Shown one piece after another: positions 26,154 to 34,271 of a stretch of 64,000 bases of DNA. Each line of letters opens with the position of its first letter. The first letter of the stretch is position 1. Made by a program: the position numbers and the translations under genes. Under the pieces are notes generated by a model, which worked only from the letters and a program-made list of their open reading frames with translations, did not search any database and was not told the origin of the DNA. Source of the DNA: Spongisporangium articulatum (GTDB lineage Bacteria; Actinomycetota; Actinomycetes; Actinomycetales; Kineosporiaceae); NCBI RefSeq assembly GCF_044465595.1, contig NZ_JBITLV010000004.1:372001-436000 (forward strand). Direction: 5' to 3'.

Positions 26154-26348
26154 GGTGAATCCCCTGGGGAAGAAGGGAAGATGATCACCCGAAGATTCGC
26201 TTTAGGCGATTAAGGCCTCAAGCATTTCCAACTCGGCGTGTCGGATATAAACGGGAAAAGACCCGGAAATTGGTGTGATCTACGACACGAAACGCCGAAA
26301 TCCCCCGGTTTTCACGGTGGCGATCTGCGGTGTTCTACCGTCGGTTCC
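26154..26348. promoter_or_regulatory. Divergent promoter region of GH26-like gene and deoA
   Basis: A 195-base gap with visibly lower GC than its surroundings. TACCGT (26336-26341) lies seven bases before the deoA ATG, indicating a leaderless message. On the other strand CCCCAGGGGATTC precedes the GH26-like ATG. I looked for a riboswitch and found no consensus. Nothing else recognisable. Confidence 0.5.
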
Positions 26349-27635
26349 ATGAGCGAACCGTTCGCCGCCGTTGACGTGATCACCGCCAAGCGCGACCGCA
26401 CCCGGCTCACGGACGAGCAGATCGCCTGGGTCGTCGACGCCTATACCCGCGGCGCCGTCGCCGACGAGCAGATGTCGGCCCTGCTGATGGCCATCCTGCT
26501 CAACGGCATGGACGCCGCCGAGATCTCCGCGTGGACGACGGCCATGATCGCCTCGGGGGAACGGCTCGACTTCTCGGGTCTCGACCGGCCGACCGCCGAC
26601 AAGCACTCCACGGGCGGCGTGGGCGACAAGATCACGCTGCCGCTGACCCCGTTGGTCGCCGCGTGCGGCGTCGCCGTGCCCCAGCTGTCGGGCCGCGGGC
26701 TCGGTCACACCGGCGGCACGCTCGACAAGCTGGAGGCGATCCCCGGCTGGCGCGCGAGCCTGTCGAACGACGAGATGCACCGCCAGCTGGCCGAGGTCGG
26801 CGGGGTGATCTGCGCGGCCGGCTCCGGCCTGGCTCCTGCCGACCGCAAGCTCTACGCGCTGCGCGACGTCACGGGGACGGTCGAGTCGGTGCCCCTGATC
26901 GCCAGCTCCATCATGAGCAAGAAGATCGCCGAGGGCACGGGGGCGCTGGTGCTCGACGTGAAGGTCGGCACCGGTGCGTTCATGAAGACCGAGGCGGAGG
27001 CGCGCGTCCTGGCCGAGACGATGGTCCGGCTGGGCGGGGACGCCGGGGTGCGGACGGTCGCGCTGCTCACCGACATGTCGACGCCGCTCGGGCTGACCGC
27101 GGGCAACGGGCTCGAGGTACGGGAGGCGCTAGAGGTGCTGGCCGGTGGCGGCCCGCCCGACGTCGTCCGGCTGACCCTGGAACTCGCTCGCGAGATGCTC
27201 GAGGCGGCCGGGGTGGACGCCGACCCCGAGGCGGTCCTCGCCTCGGGCCGCGCGATGGACTCGTGGCGCGCCCTGATCGCCGCGCAGGGCGGCGACCCCG
27301 ACGCGCCGCTGCCGACGGCGCGGGAGACGCAGCAGGTGCTCGCGCCCGCCGACGGGGTGCTGGTCCGGCTCGACGCGATGGCGGTCGGCCAGGCCGCGTG
27401 GCGGCTCGGCGCCGGGCGGGCCCGCAAGGAGGACGACGTCCAGGCCGCCGCCGGGGTCGAGCTGCACGCCACCGTGGGCGCGCCGGTGCGGGCGGGCGAG
27501 GCGCTGATGACCCTGCACACCGACACCCCGGAGCGGTTCTCCACGGCGGTCGCCGCCCTCGAGGGTGGGTTCGACATCGCGCCCGAGGGCTCCCGCCCGG
27601 ACCGTGGGCCGCTGGTCATCGACCGGATCGCCTAG
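26349..27635 (+). CDS. deoA: Thymidine phosphorylase
   Basis: Cleaves thymidine (and deoxyuridine) with phosphate to the base and 2-deoxyribose-1-phosphate. The 428 aa match the family. The phosphate-binding KHSTGGVGDK lies at 85-94 and the full PROSITE-type signature SGRGLGHTGGTLDKLE at 114-129; SSIMSKKIAEG and KVGTGAFMK follow. The longer open frame upstream is not homologous; ATG 26349 is preceded by TACCGT. Next to the nucleoside importer it forms the uptake-and-phosphorolysis part of salvage; the sugar phosphate is passed to the phosphohexomutase and DeoC at 44-47 kb. Confidence 0.96.
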   Translation: MSEPFAAVDVITAKRDRTRLTDEQIAWVVDAYTRGAVADEQMSALLMAILLNGMDAAEISAWTTAMIASGERLDFSGLDRPTADKHSTGGVGDKITLPLTPLVAACGVAVPQLSGRGLGHTGGTLDKLEAIPGWRASLSNDEMHRQLAEVGGVICAAGSGLAPADRKLYALRDVTGTVESVPLIASSIMSKKIAEGTGALVLDVKVGTGAFMKTEAEARVLAETMVRLGGDAGVRTVALLTDMSTPLGLTAGNGLEVREALEVLAGGGPPDVVRLTLELAREMLEAAGVDADPEAVLASGRAMDSWRALIAAQGGDPDAPLPTARETQQVLAPADGVLVRLDAMAVGQAAWRLGAGRARKEDDVQAAAGVELHATVGAPVRAGEALMTLHTDTPERFSTAVAALEGGFDIAPEGSRPDRGPLVIDRIA

Positions 27636-27654
27636 CGCCGGCTGTCCGGAGGCC

Positions 27655-30021
27655 TCAGCTACCCGCGCGCATGTCGCGCGGCTGGCGCCCGTGCGGCTGC
27701 TGCGGGCGGGGTCGCGCGGGCGTCGGCGGCACCGGCAGCGTCATGGGTTCACCGGCGACCAGGGTGACGCGCTGCCCGTGGTGCAGCAGGTCGAGGGTGC
27801 TGGCGTCGTCCGTCAGGGTGTAGGTGGCCTCGGCGCCGTCGGTCTCCACCCGCAGGCGCAGCCCGCGGTGGGTGATCCCGAACGACAACCGCTTCAGTTC
27901 CGGAGGCAGTCGTGGCGCGAAGCTGAGGGTGCCCGAGTGGTCGCGCATCCCGCCGAACCCGCCGACCATCGTCGACCAGGCCCCGGCCAGCGACGCCATG
28001 TGCAGCCCGTTGAGGGTCGTGCCGGTGACGTCGTGCAGGTCCATCAGCGCGGCCTCGCACGCGTAGTCGTAGGCCAGCCCGAGGTGCCCGGTCTCGGCCG
28101 CCATCACCGCCTGGGTGCAGGCCGACAGCGAGGAGTCCCGCACCGTCAGCTTCTCGTAGTAGGCGAAGTTGGCGGCCTTCTGCTCGGCCGTGAACGCATC
28201 CCCGCGCAGCTGCATGGCCAGCACCAGGTCCGCCTGCTTCACCACCTGCAGCCGGTACAGCTGGACGTAGGGCATGTGCAGCATCAGCGGGTAGTCGGCG
28301 TCGGTGAGCGACTCGAAGTCGAGCACCGCGTGGTCGGTGAACCCCTCGGACTGCGGGTGCACCCCGAGCTTCTCGTCGAACGGGATGTACATCGAGTCGG
28401 CGCACTCTCGCCAGGCCGTCGTCTCCTTGCCGGTGACGCCGAGCGCGGTCGCCTCGTCGGTGTAGCGCCGGCAGACCGCGGCCGCCGCCCGCAGGTTCCG
28501 CTGCGCCATCAGGTTCGTGTAGACGTTGTTGTCGGCCACGGCCGAGTACTCGTCGGGGCCGGTGACGCCGTCGATGCGGAACTTCCCGGCCCGGTCGTAC
28601 GCGCCGAGGGAACGCCACAGCCGGGCGGTCTCCACCAGGAGTTCCGTGCCGACGGTCCGGTCGAACTCCTCGTCACGCACGGCGTCGCGGTAGCGGATCA
28701 CCGCGTCGGCGATGTCGGCGTTGACGTGGAAGGCGGCGGTCCCGGCGGGCCAGTACCCCGAGCACTCGTCGCCGTTGATCGTGCGCCACGGGAACGCCGC
28801 GCCCTCGAGGCCGAGCGTCCGGGCCCGGGCCCGGGCCTTGGGCAGCGTCGAATGCCGCCAGCGCAGAACGTCTTTGGCCGCGTCCGGGGCGGTGTGGATG
28901 AGCACCGGCAGCACGAACGTCTCGGTGTCCCAGAAGCAGTGCCCGTCGTACCCGGGCCCGGTCAGGCCCTTCGCCGCGATGGGCCGCCCCTCGCCGCGGG
29001 CCCCGGCCTGCAGCACGTGGAAGAGCGCGAACCGCACCGCCTGCTGGAGGTCCGGGTCGCCGTCCACCTCGACGTCGGCGCCGGCCCAGAAGTCGTCGAG
29101 GTAGGCCCGCTGCTCGGCGACCAGCCCGTCCCAGCCCGTGTGCCGAGCCCCGGTCAGCGCCGCCGCCACCTGGTCGCGCAGCGCCGGGACCGACCGCTCG
29201 CTCGACCAGCCGTAGGAGACGAACTTGACCAGCCGCAGCTTCTGCCCGGGCTGCAGGGTGGCGGTCGCCGTGACCCGGCCCCAGTTCTCTTGGACGGCCG
29301 TCTCCATCGACGTCTTCACGCCCTCGGGCGCCTCGATCAGGTGGTCGGCCGCGGCCGCCATCCGCCGTCCGCTGCGCCGGGTCTCGTGGATCAGGGTCAG
29401 CCGGTTGCCGTCCCGGTCGTGCTCCAGCGGGGCCAGCGGTGACTCCAGGACGGCGGCCACCCGCGGGTCCGTGCTGGCCGGCATGGGCAGCTGCTCGTTG
29501 GCCACCAGCTCCGACTGCAGCACCACCCGGGCCGCGTGCTTCAGCGGCTCGACCTCGTACAGGATCGCCATCACCGAGCGGTGCGTGAACGACACCAGCC
29601 GGGTCGAGGTGATCCGCACCTCCTGGTCGGCGGGCGAGCGCCACTCCGCGACCCGCTCCAGGGTGCCCGCGCGCAGGTCGAGCTTGCGCTCGTGCCGCAG
29701 CAGGGTGCCGTACCGGACGTCGAACGGCTCGTCGTCCACCAGCAGCCGGACCAGCTTGCCGTTGGTCACGTTGATGATCGTCTGGCCCGACTCGGGGTAC
29801 CCGTACCCGCCCTCGGCGTAGGGCAGCGGGCGGCGCTCGTAGACCGAGTTCAGGTACGTGCCGGGCAGCCCGTGCGGCTCACCCTCGTCGAGGTTGCCGC
29901 GCACGCCGATGTGCCCGTTGGACAGGGCGAACACGGACTCGGTGGTGCCGAGGACGTCGAGCCGCAGCTCGGGCTCGCGCACGCACCACGGGTCGACGGT
30001 GAAGGCGATCTGGGCGGTCAT
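27655..30021 (-). CDS. GH65 family disaccharide phosphorylase (maltose/trehalose/kojibiose-type)
   Basis: Cytosolic inverting phosphorylase that splits an alpha-glucobiose with phosphate into beta-glucose-1-phosphate and glucose. The 788 aa have the standard order: N-terminal beta-sandwich, (alpha/alpha)6 barrel with FWDTETFVLP (364-373), catalytic acid Glu491 in VTGPDEYSA, the substrate block DEKLGVHPQ and phosphate-site VKQADLVLAMQL, then a C-terminal beta sheet. Its start overlaps the beta-phosphoglucomutase stop (ATGA), which is decisive for a beta-Glc-1-P producing enzyme. The exact disaccharide cannot be read safely. The C-terminal 35 residues are Pro/Arg-rich. Confidence 0.92.
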   Translation of the reverse strand: MTAQIAFTVDPWCVREPELRLDVLGTTESVFALSNGHIGVRGNLDEGEPHGLPGTYLNSVYERRPLPYAEGGYGYPESGQTIINVTNGKLVRLLVDDEPFDVRYGTLLRHERKLDLRAGTLERVAEWRSPADQEVRITSTRLVSFTHRSVMAILYEVEPLKHAARVVLQSELVANEQLPMPASTDPRVAAVLESPLAPLEHDRDGNRLTLIHETRRSGRRMAAAADHLIEAPEGVKTSMETAVQENWGRVTATATLQPGQKLRLVKFVSYGWSSERSVPALRDQVAAALTGARHTGWDGLVAEQRAYLDDFWAGADVEVDGDPDLQQAVRFALFHVLQAGARGEGRPIAAKGLTGPGYDGHCFWDTETFVLPVLIHTAPDAAKDVLRWRHSTLPKARARARTLGLEGAAFPWRTINGDECSGYWPAGTAAFHVNADIADAVIRYRDAVRDEEFDRTVGTELLVETARLWRSLGAYDRAGKFRIDGVTGPDEYSAVADNNVYTNLMAQRNLRAAAAVCRRYTDEATALGVTGKETTAWRECADSMYIPFDEKLGVHPQSEGFTDHAVLDFESLTDADYPLMLHMPYVQLYRLQVVKQADLVLAMQLRGDAFTAEQKAANFAYYEKLTVRDSSLSACTQAVMAAETGHLGLAYDYACEAALMDLHDVTGTTLNGLHMASLAGAWSTMVGGFGGMRDHSGTLSFAPRLPPELKRLSFGITHRGLRLRVETDGAEATYTLTDDASTLDLLHHGQRVTLVAGEPMTLPVPPTPARPRPQQPHGRQPRDMRAGS

Positions 30022-30755
30022 CTGGTCTCCAGCAGCTGCTCGAGGTCGGTCACCACGGTGTCGGCGCCGTGCTCGCGCAGGGCGTCGGCGTGACCGACGC
30101 GGTCCACGCCGACCACGATCGCGAAGTGCCCGGCGTGCCCGGCCTGGACGCCGGCGATCGCGTCCTCGAAGACGGCCGCCTCACCCGGCCGCACGTCGAG
30201 CCGCAGGGCGCCCTCCAGGAACGTGTCGGGCGCCGGTTTGCCGGCCAGCCCCGCCGCCGTCGCCGCCTGCGCGTCGACCCGCGCCTCCACGTACTTGTCG
30301 AGGCCGGTCACCTGCAGGACCTGCGCGGTGTTGGCGCTCGACGAGACCACGGCGACCCGCAGCCCCGCCGCGTGCACGGCCTCCAGGTAGCGCACCGACC
30401 CCGGGTAGACGGTGACGCCCTCGGTGGCGATCACCTGCTGCACCAGGTCGTTCTTGCGGTTGCCCAGCCCGTTGACGGTCTCGGCGCTCGGCGGGTCGTC
30501 GGGCTCGCCGTCCGGCAGGTGGATGCCGCGCGACTCCAGGAACGCGCGCGTCCCGTCCGGCCGGCGGCGGCCGTCGACGTAGCGCGGGTAGTCGGAGGCG
30601 ATGTCGAAGGGCGTGAACCCGTCACCGTCCCGGCTGCGCAGGTAGTCGTCGAACATCTTCTTCCAGGCGGCGGCGTGCACCGAGGCGGTGTCGGTCAGGA
30701 CACCGTCGAGGTCGAAGAGACAGGCTCGGACGCCGTCGGGCAGACCCAGGGACAT
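30018..30755 (-). CDS. Beta-phosphoglucomutase (HAD superfamily)
   Basis: Converts beta-glucose-1-phosphate to glucose-6-phosphate, completing use of the disaccharide cleaved by the GH65 enzyme. The 245 aa are a HAD hydrolase-type mutase: catalytic DLDGVLTDT near residue 15 (nucleophile Asp and acid/base Asp), VVSSSANTAQVL as motif II, GKPAPDTFLEGA with the motif III Lys, and VFEDAIAGVQAG as motif IV. The start ATG 30755 is set by homology beginning five residues later. It is first in a two-gene operon; 114 bases separate it from the divergent membrane gene. Confidence 0.92.
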   Translation of the reverse strand: MSLGLPDGVRACLFDLDGVLTDTASVHAAAWKKMFDDYLRSRDGDGFTPFDIASDYPRYVDGRRRPDGTRAFLESRGIHLPDGEPDDPPSAETVNGLGNRKNDLVQQVIATEGVTVYPGSVRYLEAVHAAGLRVAVVSSSANTAQVLQVTGLDKYVEARVDAQAATAAGLAGKPAPDTFLEGALRLDVRPGEAAVFEDAIAGVQAGHAGHFAIVVGVDRVGHADALREHGADTVVTDLEQLLETR

Positions 30756-30869
30756 GACGGCAAGCACACCACAACTCACCATGAGGTCGCGCGAGGACCG
30801 TCCCAACGCCCGGGTCGATACGGCATATTGTCGACGAACGGGACGATCGAGGGCACAGGTGGGCGCGCG

Positions 30870-32711
30870 ATGCAAAGGCACGGGGACGACGTCCGCCCGC
30901 CCCGGGCGGCTCGGCGTGTGCGGTTGTTCGTGGTCGGGTTGTTCGTCGGGGCGCTCGCGCTGACCGGCGCGTCGTCCGCGTCGGCGGCGGTGCCGGGGGC
31001 GATCGGCCTGCAGCCCGTGACGCTCAAGCTGTCGCCGAAGTCCGGCCCGCCCGGGTCGTCGATCACCGTGCGCGGCACCGGCTTCGACCCGGGCATCTGC
31101 GGTGGCCGGGCCGGCCTGAAGTGGCGGGGCGGTGGGCTTTTCAACGTCCAGCACGTCTCGCTGCGCGCCGACGGCACCTTCACCGCCACCGTGAAGGCGC
31201 CGGCGCGGGCGCTGTTCGGATCGCGGGCGCGGCTCGTGAGCAGTTGCGGGCCGGGCCCGTTCGGGCTGCCCGGTCCGCGGGCCACGTTCCGGCTCACCCC
31301 GAAGCCGGCCGAACCGGCCCAGCCGTCGAAACCCGTTGAGCCGTCGAAGCCGGACGGCGGCGGTGGCGACGGCGGAGGCGGTGGGAACGGCTCCGGGGGA
31401 GGTGGTTCGGGCGCGTCCGGCGGGGGCGGCTCCAGGGATGGCTCGACGGCCGGCGGCTCGTCCTCCGGTGGTACGGGCACGGTGGTCCCGATCGATACCA
31501 CGCCCACGACCGCGCCCACGAGCGCACCCACGAGCGCACCCACCACGGCCCCGACGCCCGGACCGAGCGCCTCCGCGGCGCCCGCGCTCGCGCCGTCCCC
31601 GGGGCCGACCTCCCCCGCCGCGCAGGCCCTTCCGGCCGCGAGCCGGACCGGGCCGGCGTCGACGACCGGCACTACGGACCTGCACCCCGCGCGCGTCACG
31701 GCCAGCGTCCCGACCGCGCAGGAGGCGGGTTTCGCGCCCAAGATCGCGCTGCTCGCGCTCGCGCTGGCGGCCCTGTTCGTCGTGCTCGTCGCCTTCCCGG
31801 CGGAGCTGTTCAACAACACGGTCGAGTCGAACGCCGAGGAGATCAGGGCGATGCTCGGGGTCGCCGCCGGGTGGCTCGGCCTGCGCGGGATGGCCCGCGC
31901 CGGGGAGTCGGTCGCGCACCGGGTGGGGACCCGGGGCGGCCAGTTCATCGGGTTCGTCGTGGTGGGCACGCTGCTCACGGCGGTGCTGGCCGGCAACGAG
32001 TCGGCCGACGGCAACTGGCCCGCGCAGATCGTCGGGCTGCTCATCGCGATCGCCGTCGTCACGCTGATCGCCGAGCTGCCCGAGGAGATCGTCACCCGGC
32101 GGGTCACCGGGGTGCCGGCGACGCTCAAGATGGTGCCGGTCGCCGTCGTGGTGGCGGTCGTCTGCACCCTGCTCTCACGCCTGCTCGGGCTCGAACCGTC
32201 CTACCTGTACGGGCTTTTCGCGGGTTTCGCGACCCTGGCGGCGCGCGAGATGACACCGCGTCAGGAAGGCCGCGCAGTACTGGCCAGCGTGGTCGCGGTG
32301 GGGGTGTTCGGCGTCGCCTGCTACTTCCTCTGGGGCCCGGTGCACGCCGCCGCCTACGCGGGCGACCCGACGTGGCCCGAGGTGCTGCTCGACACGGTGC
32401 TGTTCTGGTGCTTCGCGCTGTCCACCGAGGGGCTCGTGTTCGCGCTCGTACCGCTGAGTTTCCTCGACGGCGCGACGTTGCGGGCCTGGCACTGGGCGGC
32501 GTGGTTCGTGCCGCAGGCGCTCGCGGCGGCGTTCTTCATCTACCTCTTCGTGCTGAAGGGTTCCAACGCGGGCCAGCTCGGGGCCGACGCGGTGATCCGC
32601 GCGGTCGCGTTCTTCGCCGTCTTCGGTCTGTTGTCCGTCGGCGTCTGGCTCTACTTCCGCTGGACCGGCCGCCCCACTCACGCGCTGGCCGCCGAATCGC
32701 AAGCGGTTTGA
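30870..32711 (+). CDS. Secreted IPT-like domain fused through a low-complexity linker to a multi-helix membrane domain (unknown)
   Basis: I do not recognise the family. The 613 aa comprise a signal peptide (1-38, ASSASAA), a beta domain (about 45-145) beginning with an IPT/TIG-like phrase PGSSITVRGTGFDPG, a linker (150-275) first Gly-rich and then Thr/Ala/Pro-rich with PTSAPTSAPTT repeats, and about nine membrane helices (290-600). The membrane part has conserved-looking acidic pairs (ELPEEIVTRR, ALSTEGLVFALVP). The topology, an external ligand domain on a polytopic base, suggests a sensor, anchor or transporter of the envelope. It is divergent from beta-phosphoglucomutase and convergent with ligC; its stop lies inside a hairpin. 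Confidence 0.72.
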   Translation: MQRHGDDVRPPRAARRVRLFVVGLFVGALALTGASSASAAVPGAIGLQPVTLKLSPKSGPPGSSITVRGTGFDPGICGGRAGLKWRGGGLFNVQHVSLRADGTFTATVKAPARALFGSRARLVSSCGPGPFGLPGPRATFRLTPKPAEPAQPSKPVEPSKPDGGGGDGGGGGNGSGGGGSGASGGGGSRDGSTAGGSSSGGTGTVVPIDTTPTTAPTSAPTSAPTTAPTPGPSASAAPALAPSPGPTSPAAQALPAASRTGPASTTGTTDLHPARVTASVPTAQEAGFAPKIALLALALAALFVVLVAFPAELFNNTVESNAEEIRAMLGVAAGWLGLRGMARAGESVAHRVGTRGGQFIGFVVVGTLLTAVLAGNESADGNWPAQIVGLLIAIAVVTLIAELPEEIVTRRVTGVPATLKMVPVAVVVAVVCTLLSRLLGLEPSYLYGLFAGFATLAAREMTPRQEGRAVLASVVAVGVFGVACYFLWGPVHAAAYAGDPTWPEVLLDTVLFWCFALSTEGLVFALVPLSFLDGATLRAWHWAAWFVPQALAAAFFIYLFVLKGSNAGQLGADAVIRAVAFFAVFGLLSVGVWLYFRWTGRPTHALAAESQAV

Positions 32712-32737
32712 CCCCACCCAGCGGGGTCATTCCGCTT
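32701..32737. terminator. Hairpin spanning both stop codons of two convergent genes
   Basis: AAGCGGTTTGACCCC (32701-32715) pairs with GGGGTCATTCCGCTT (32723-32737) except for two bases. The plus-strand TGA (32709-32711) and the minus-strand TGA (32727-32729) are in opposite arms, so the terminator is made from coding sequence. Confidence 0.6.
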
Positions 32738-33812
32738 TGGATCGGAGCACGTCGGCCAGGTCGTAGGTGAGCGGGCGGTCGAGCTGGGCGTAGGTGCACG
32801 AGTCGGGGGTGCGGTCGGGGCGCCAGCGGCGGAACTGCGCGGTGTGCCGGAACCGGTCGCCCTCCATGTGGTCGTAGGCGACCTCGACCACCAACTCGGC
32901 GCGCAACGGCACGAACGACAGGTCCTTCTTGGCGTTCCACCGGCTCACCGCGCCGGGCATCCGCTGGCCCGGTTCCGGGTTCAGCTGGGCGTCGGCCCAG
33001 GCACCCCACGGGTGCGAACCCTCGGGCACGTCGCGGTACGGCGCGAGTTCCTCCAGCAACGACGCGCGCCGGGCCATGGGGAACGACGCGCTGACCCCGA
33101 CGTGGTGCAGCCGCCCCTCGTCGTCGTACAGCCCGAGCAGCAGCGACCCGACGATCGGACCGCTCTTGTGCCACCGGAACCCGGCCACCACGCAGTCGGC
33201 CGTCCGCTCGTGCTTGATCTTGTACATCGCCCGCTTGTCGGGCTGGTAGAGGCCGTCGACGGGTTTGGCCACCACGCCGTCCAGACCGGCACCCTCGAAC
33301 TGCTCGAACCATTGGCGGGCCACGTCCAGGTCGGCCGTGCCCGGCGTCACGTACACCGGTGCGGAAGCCGGGCCGAGCGCCTCGGTGAGGAGCGCGCGGC
33401 GACGGGCGAACGGCGTCCCGAGGTGGTCGTCGGTGCCCAGGGCGAGCAGGTCGAACGCGACGAAAGACGCGGGCGTCGACTCGCTCAGCAGCTTCACTCG
33501 TGACGCCGCCGGATGGATGCGCTGCTGCAGGGCGTCGAAGTCGAGCCGGTCGCCGGTGATCAGCACGATCTCGCCGTCCAGCACGCACTTGTCCGGGGTG
33601 TTGGCCTTGATCGCCTCGACCAGTTCGGGGAAGTAGCGGGTCATCGGCCGCTCGTTGCGTGAGCCGAGCTCCACCTCGTCGCCGTCACGGAACACGATGG
33701 TGCGGAACCCGTCCCACTTCGGTTCCACGTGCCCGACGTCGGGGATGTCCTTCACCGACTTGGCCAGCATGGGGGAGACGGGAGGCATCACCGGCAGGTC
33801 CATGCCCGCCAT
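32727..33812 (-). CDS. ligC: ATP-dependent DNA ligase, LigC type
   Basis: Seals nicks using ATP; LigC-type ligases act in actinobacterial repair, including base excision and break repair. The 361 aa consist of adenylation and OB-fold domains only. The nucleotidyl-acceptor Lys32 is in motif I EPKWDGFR; LGSRNERPMTRYFPE is motif Ia/III-like, VLDGEIV motif III, SFVAFDLL motif IIIa, LDGVVAKP motif IV and MYKIKHERTADCVV motif V. ATG 33812 or ATG 33803 may be the start. The cupin and LigD-polymerase-like genes lie next to it; no Ku gene is in the window. Confidence 0.93.
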   Translation of the reverse strand: MAGMDLPVMPPVSPMLAKSVKDIPDVGHVEPKWDGFRTIVFRDGDEVELGSRNERPMTRYFPELVEAIKANTPDKCVLDGEIVLITGDRLDFDALQQRIHPAASRVKLLSESTPASFVAFDLLALGTDDHLGTPFARRRALLTEALGPASAPVYVTPGTADLDVARQWFEQFEGAGLDGVVAKPVDGLYQPDKRAMYKIKHERTADCVVAGFRWHKSGPIVGSLLLGLYDDEGRLHHVGVSASFPMARRASLLEELAPYRDVPEGSHPWGAWADAQLNPEPGQRMPGAVSRWNAKKDLSFVPLRAELVVEVAYDHMEGDRFRHTAQFRRWRPDRTPDSCTYAQLDRPLTYDLADVLRSKAE

Positions 33813-33830
33813 CCTGCCCCAGCCACAGCC

Positions 33831-34229
33831 CTAAAGCGCAGGCTCCCATCGGCCCTCGACCGGTGACGCCTCGCCCTCACCCGGCCACGGCGGTGCGGTG
33901 ACGCCGAGGATCTCCAGCGGTTCGTCGTCCGCCCCGCCCTCGGCCCGGAACTGGAACGCGGTGCCCACGGGGATGCTCAGGCTGACGCCCGGGACGAGCG
34001 CCAGCTCGGACTCGGACGCGCCCTGGCGCCGCCACATCACCCCGCGGCCGCGCAGCACGTACCAGACCTCCGAGACGGTCGCATGGACGACGGCGACGCT
34101 CACCTGCCCGGGCCGGAGCCGGAAGTGCGCGGTGGAGGCGCCGTCGACACCGCAGAGGATGCGCACCTGCGAACCGTCGGGGGCGATGACGTCGGGTTCG
34201 GCGGGCAGGGTGCGGTCGGCCATCTCCAT
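33831..34229 (-). CDS. Small cupin-domain protein
   Basis: Single-domain cupin of 132 aa. The barrel is seen as VAVVHATVSEVWYVLRGRGVMWRR followed by LVPGVSLSIPVGTAFQFRAEG, matching cupin motifs 1 and 2. In motif 1 the metal-binding HxH...E is reduced: His49-like in VVHATVSEVWYV keeps one His and the Glu, so metal binding is uncertain. ATG 34229 is preceded by GACAAT six bases upstream; ATG 34223 is an alternative. The gene is divergent from the polymerase-domain gene by 42 bases and 18 bases from ligC. The role is unknown; it lies wholly within an antisense frame of the neighbour's 5' region, but its protein is clearly the real one. Confidence 0.75.
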   Translation of the reverse strand: MEMADRTLPAEPDVIAPDGSQVRILCGVDGASTAHFRLRPGQVSVAVVHATVSEVWYVLRGRGVMWRRQGASESELALVPGVSLSIPVGTAFQFRAEGGADDEPLEILGVTAPPWPGEGEASPVEGRWEPAL

Positions 34230-34258
34230 GACCGCATTGTCGTGGGTGGCCTCGGCGA

Positions 34259-34264
34259 TAGGGT
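34259..34264 (+). promoter_or_regulatory. -10 box of LigD-polymerase-like gene (leaderless)
   Basis: TAGGGT ending seven bases before GTG 34272; this decides the start. Confidence 0.55.
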
Positions 34265-34271
34265 CGGCCAG

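Noticed and set aside
26154..26348. Possible riboswitch in the AT-richer gap before the GH26-like gene
   Set aside because: Compared by eye with c-di-AMP, c-di-GMP and purine riboswitch consensus features; none fits.
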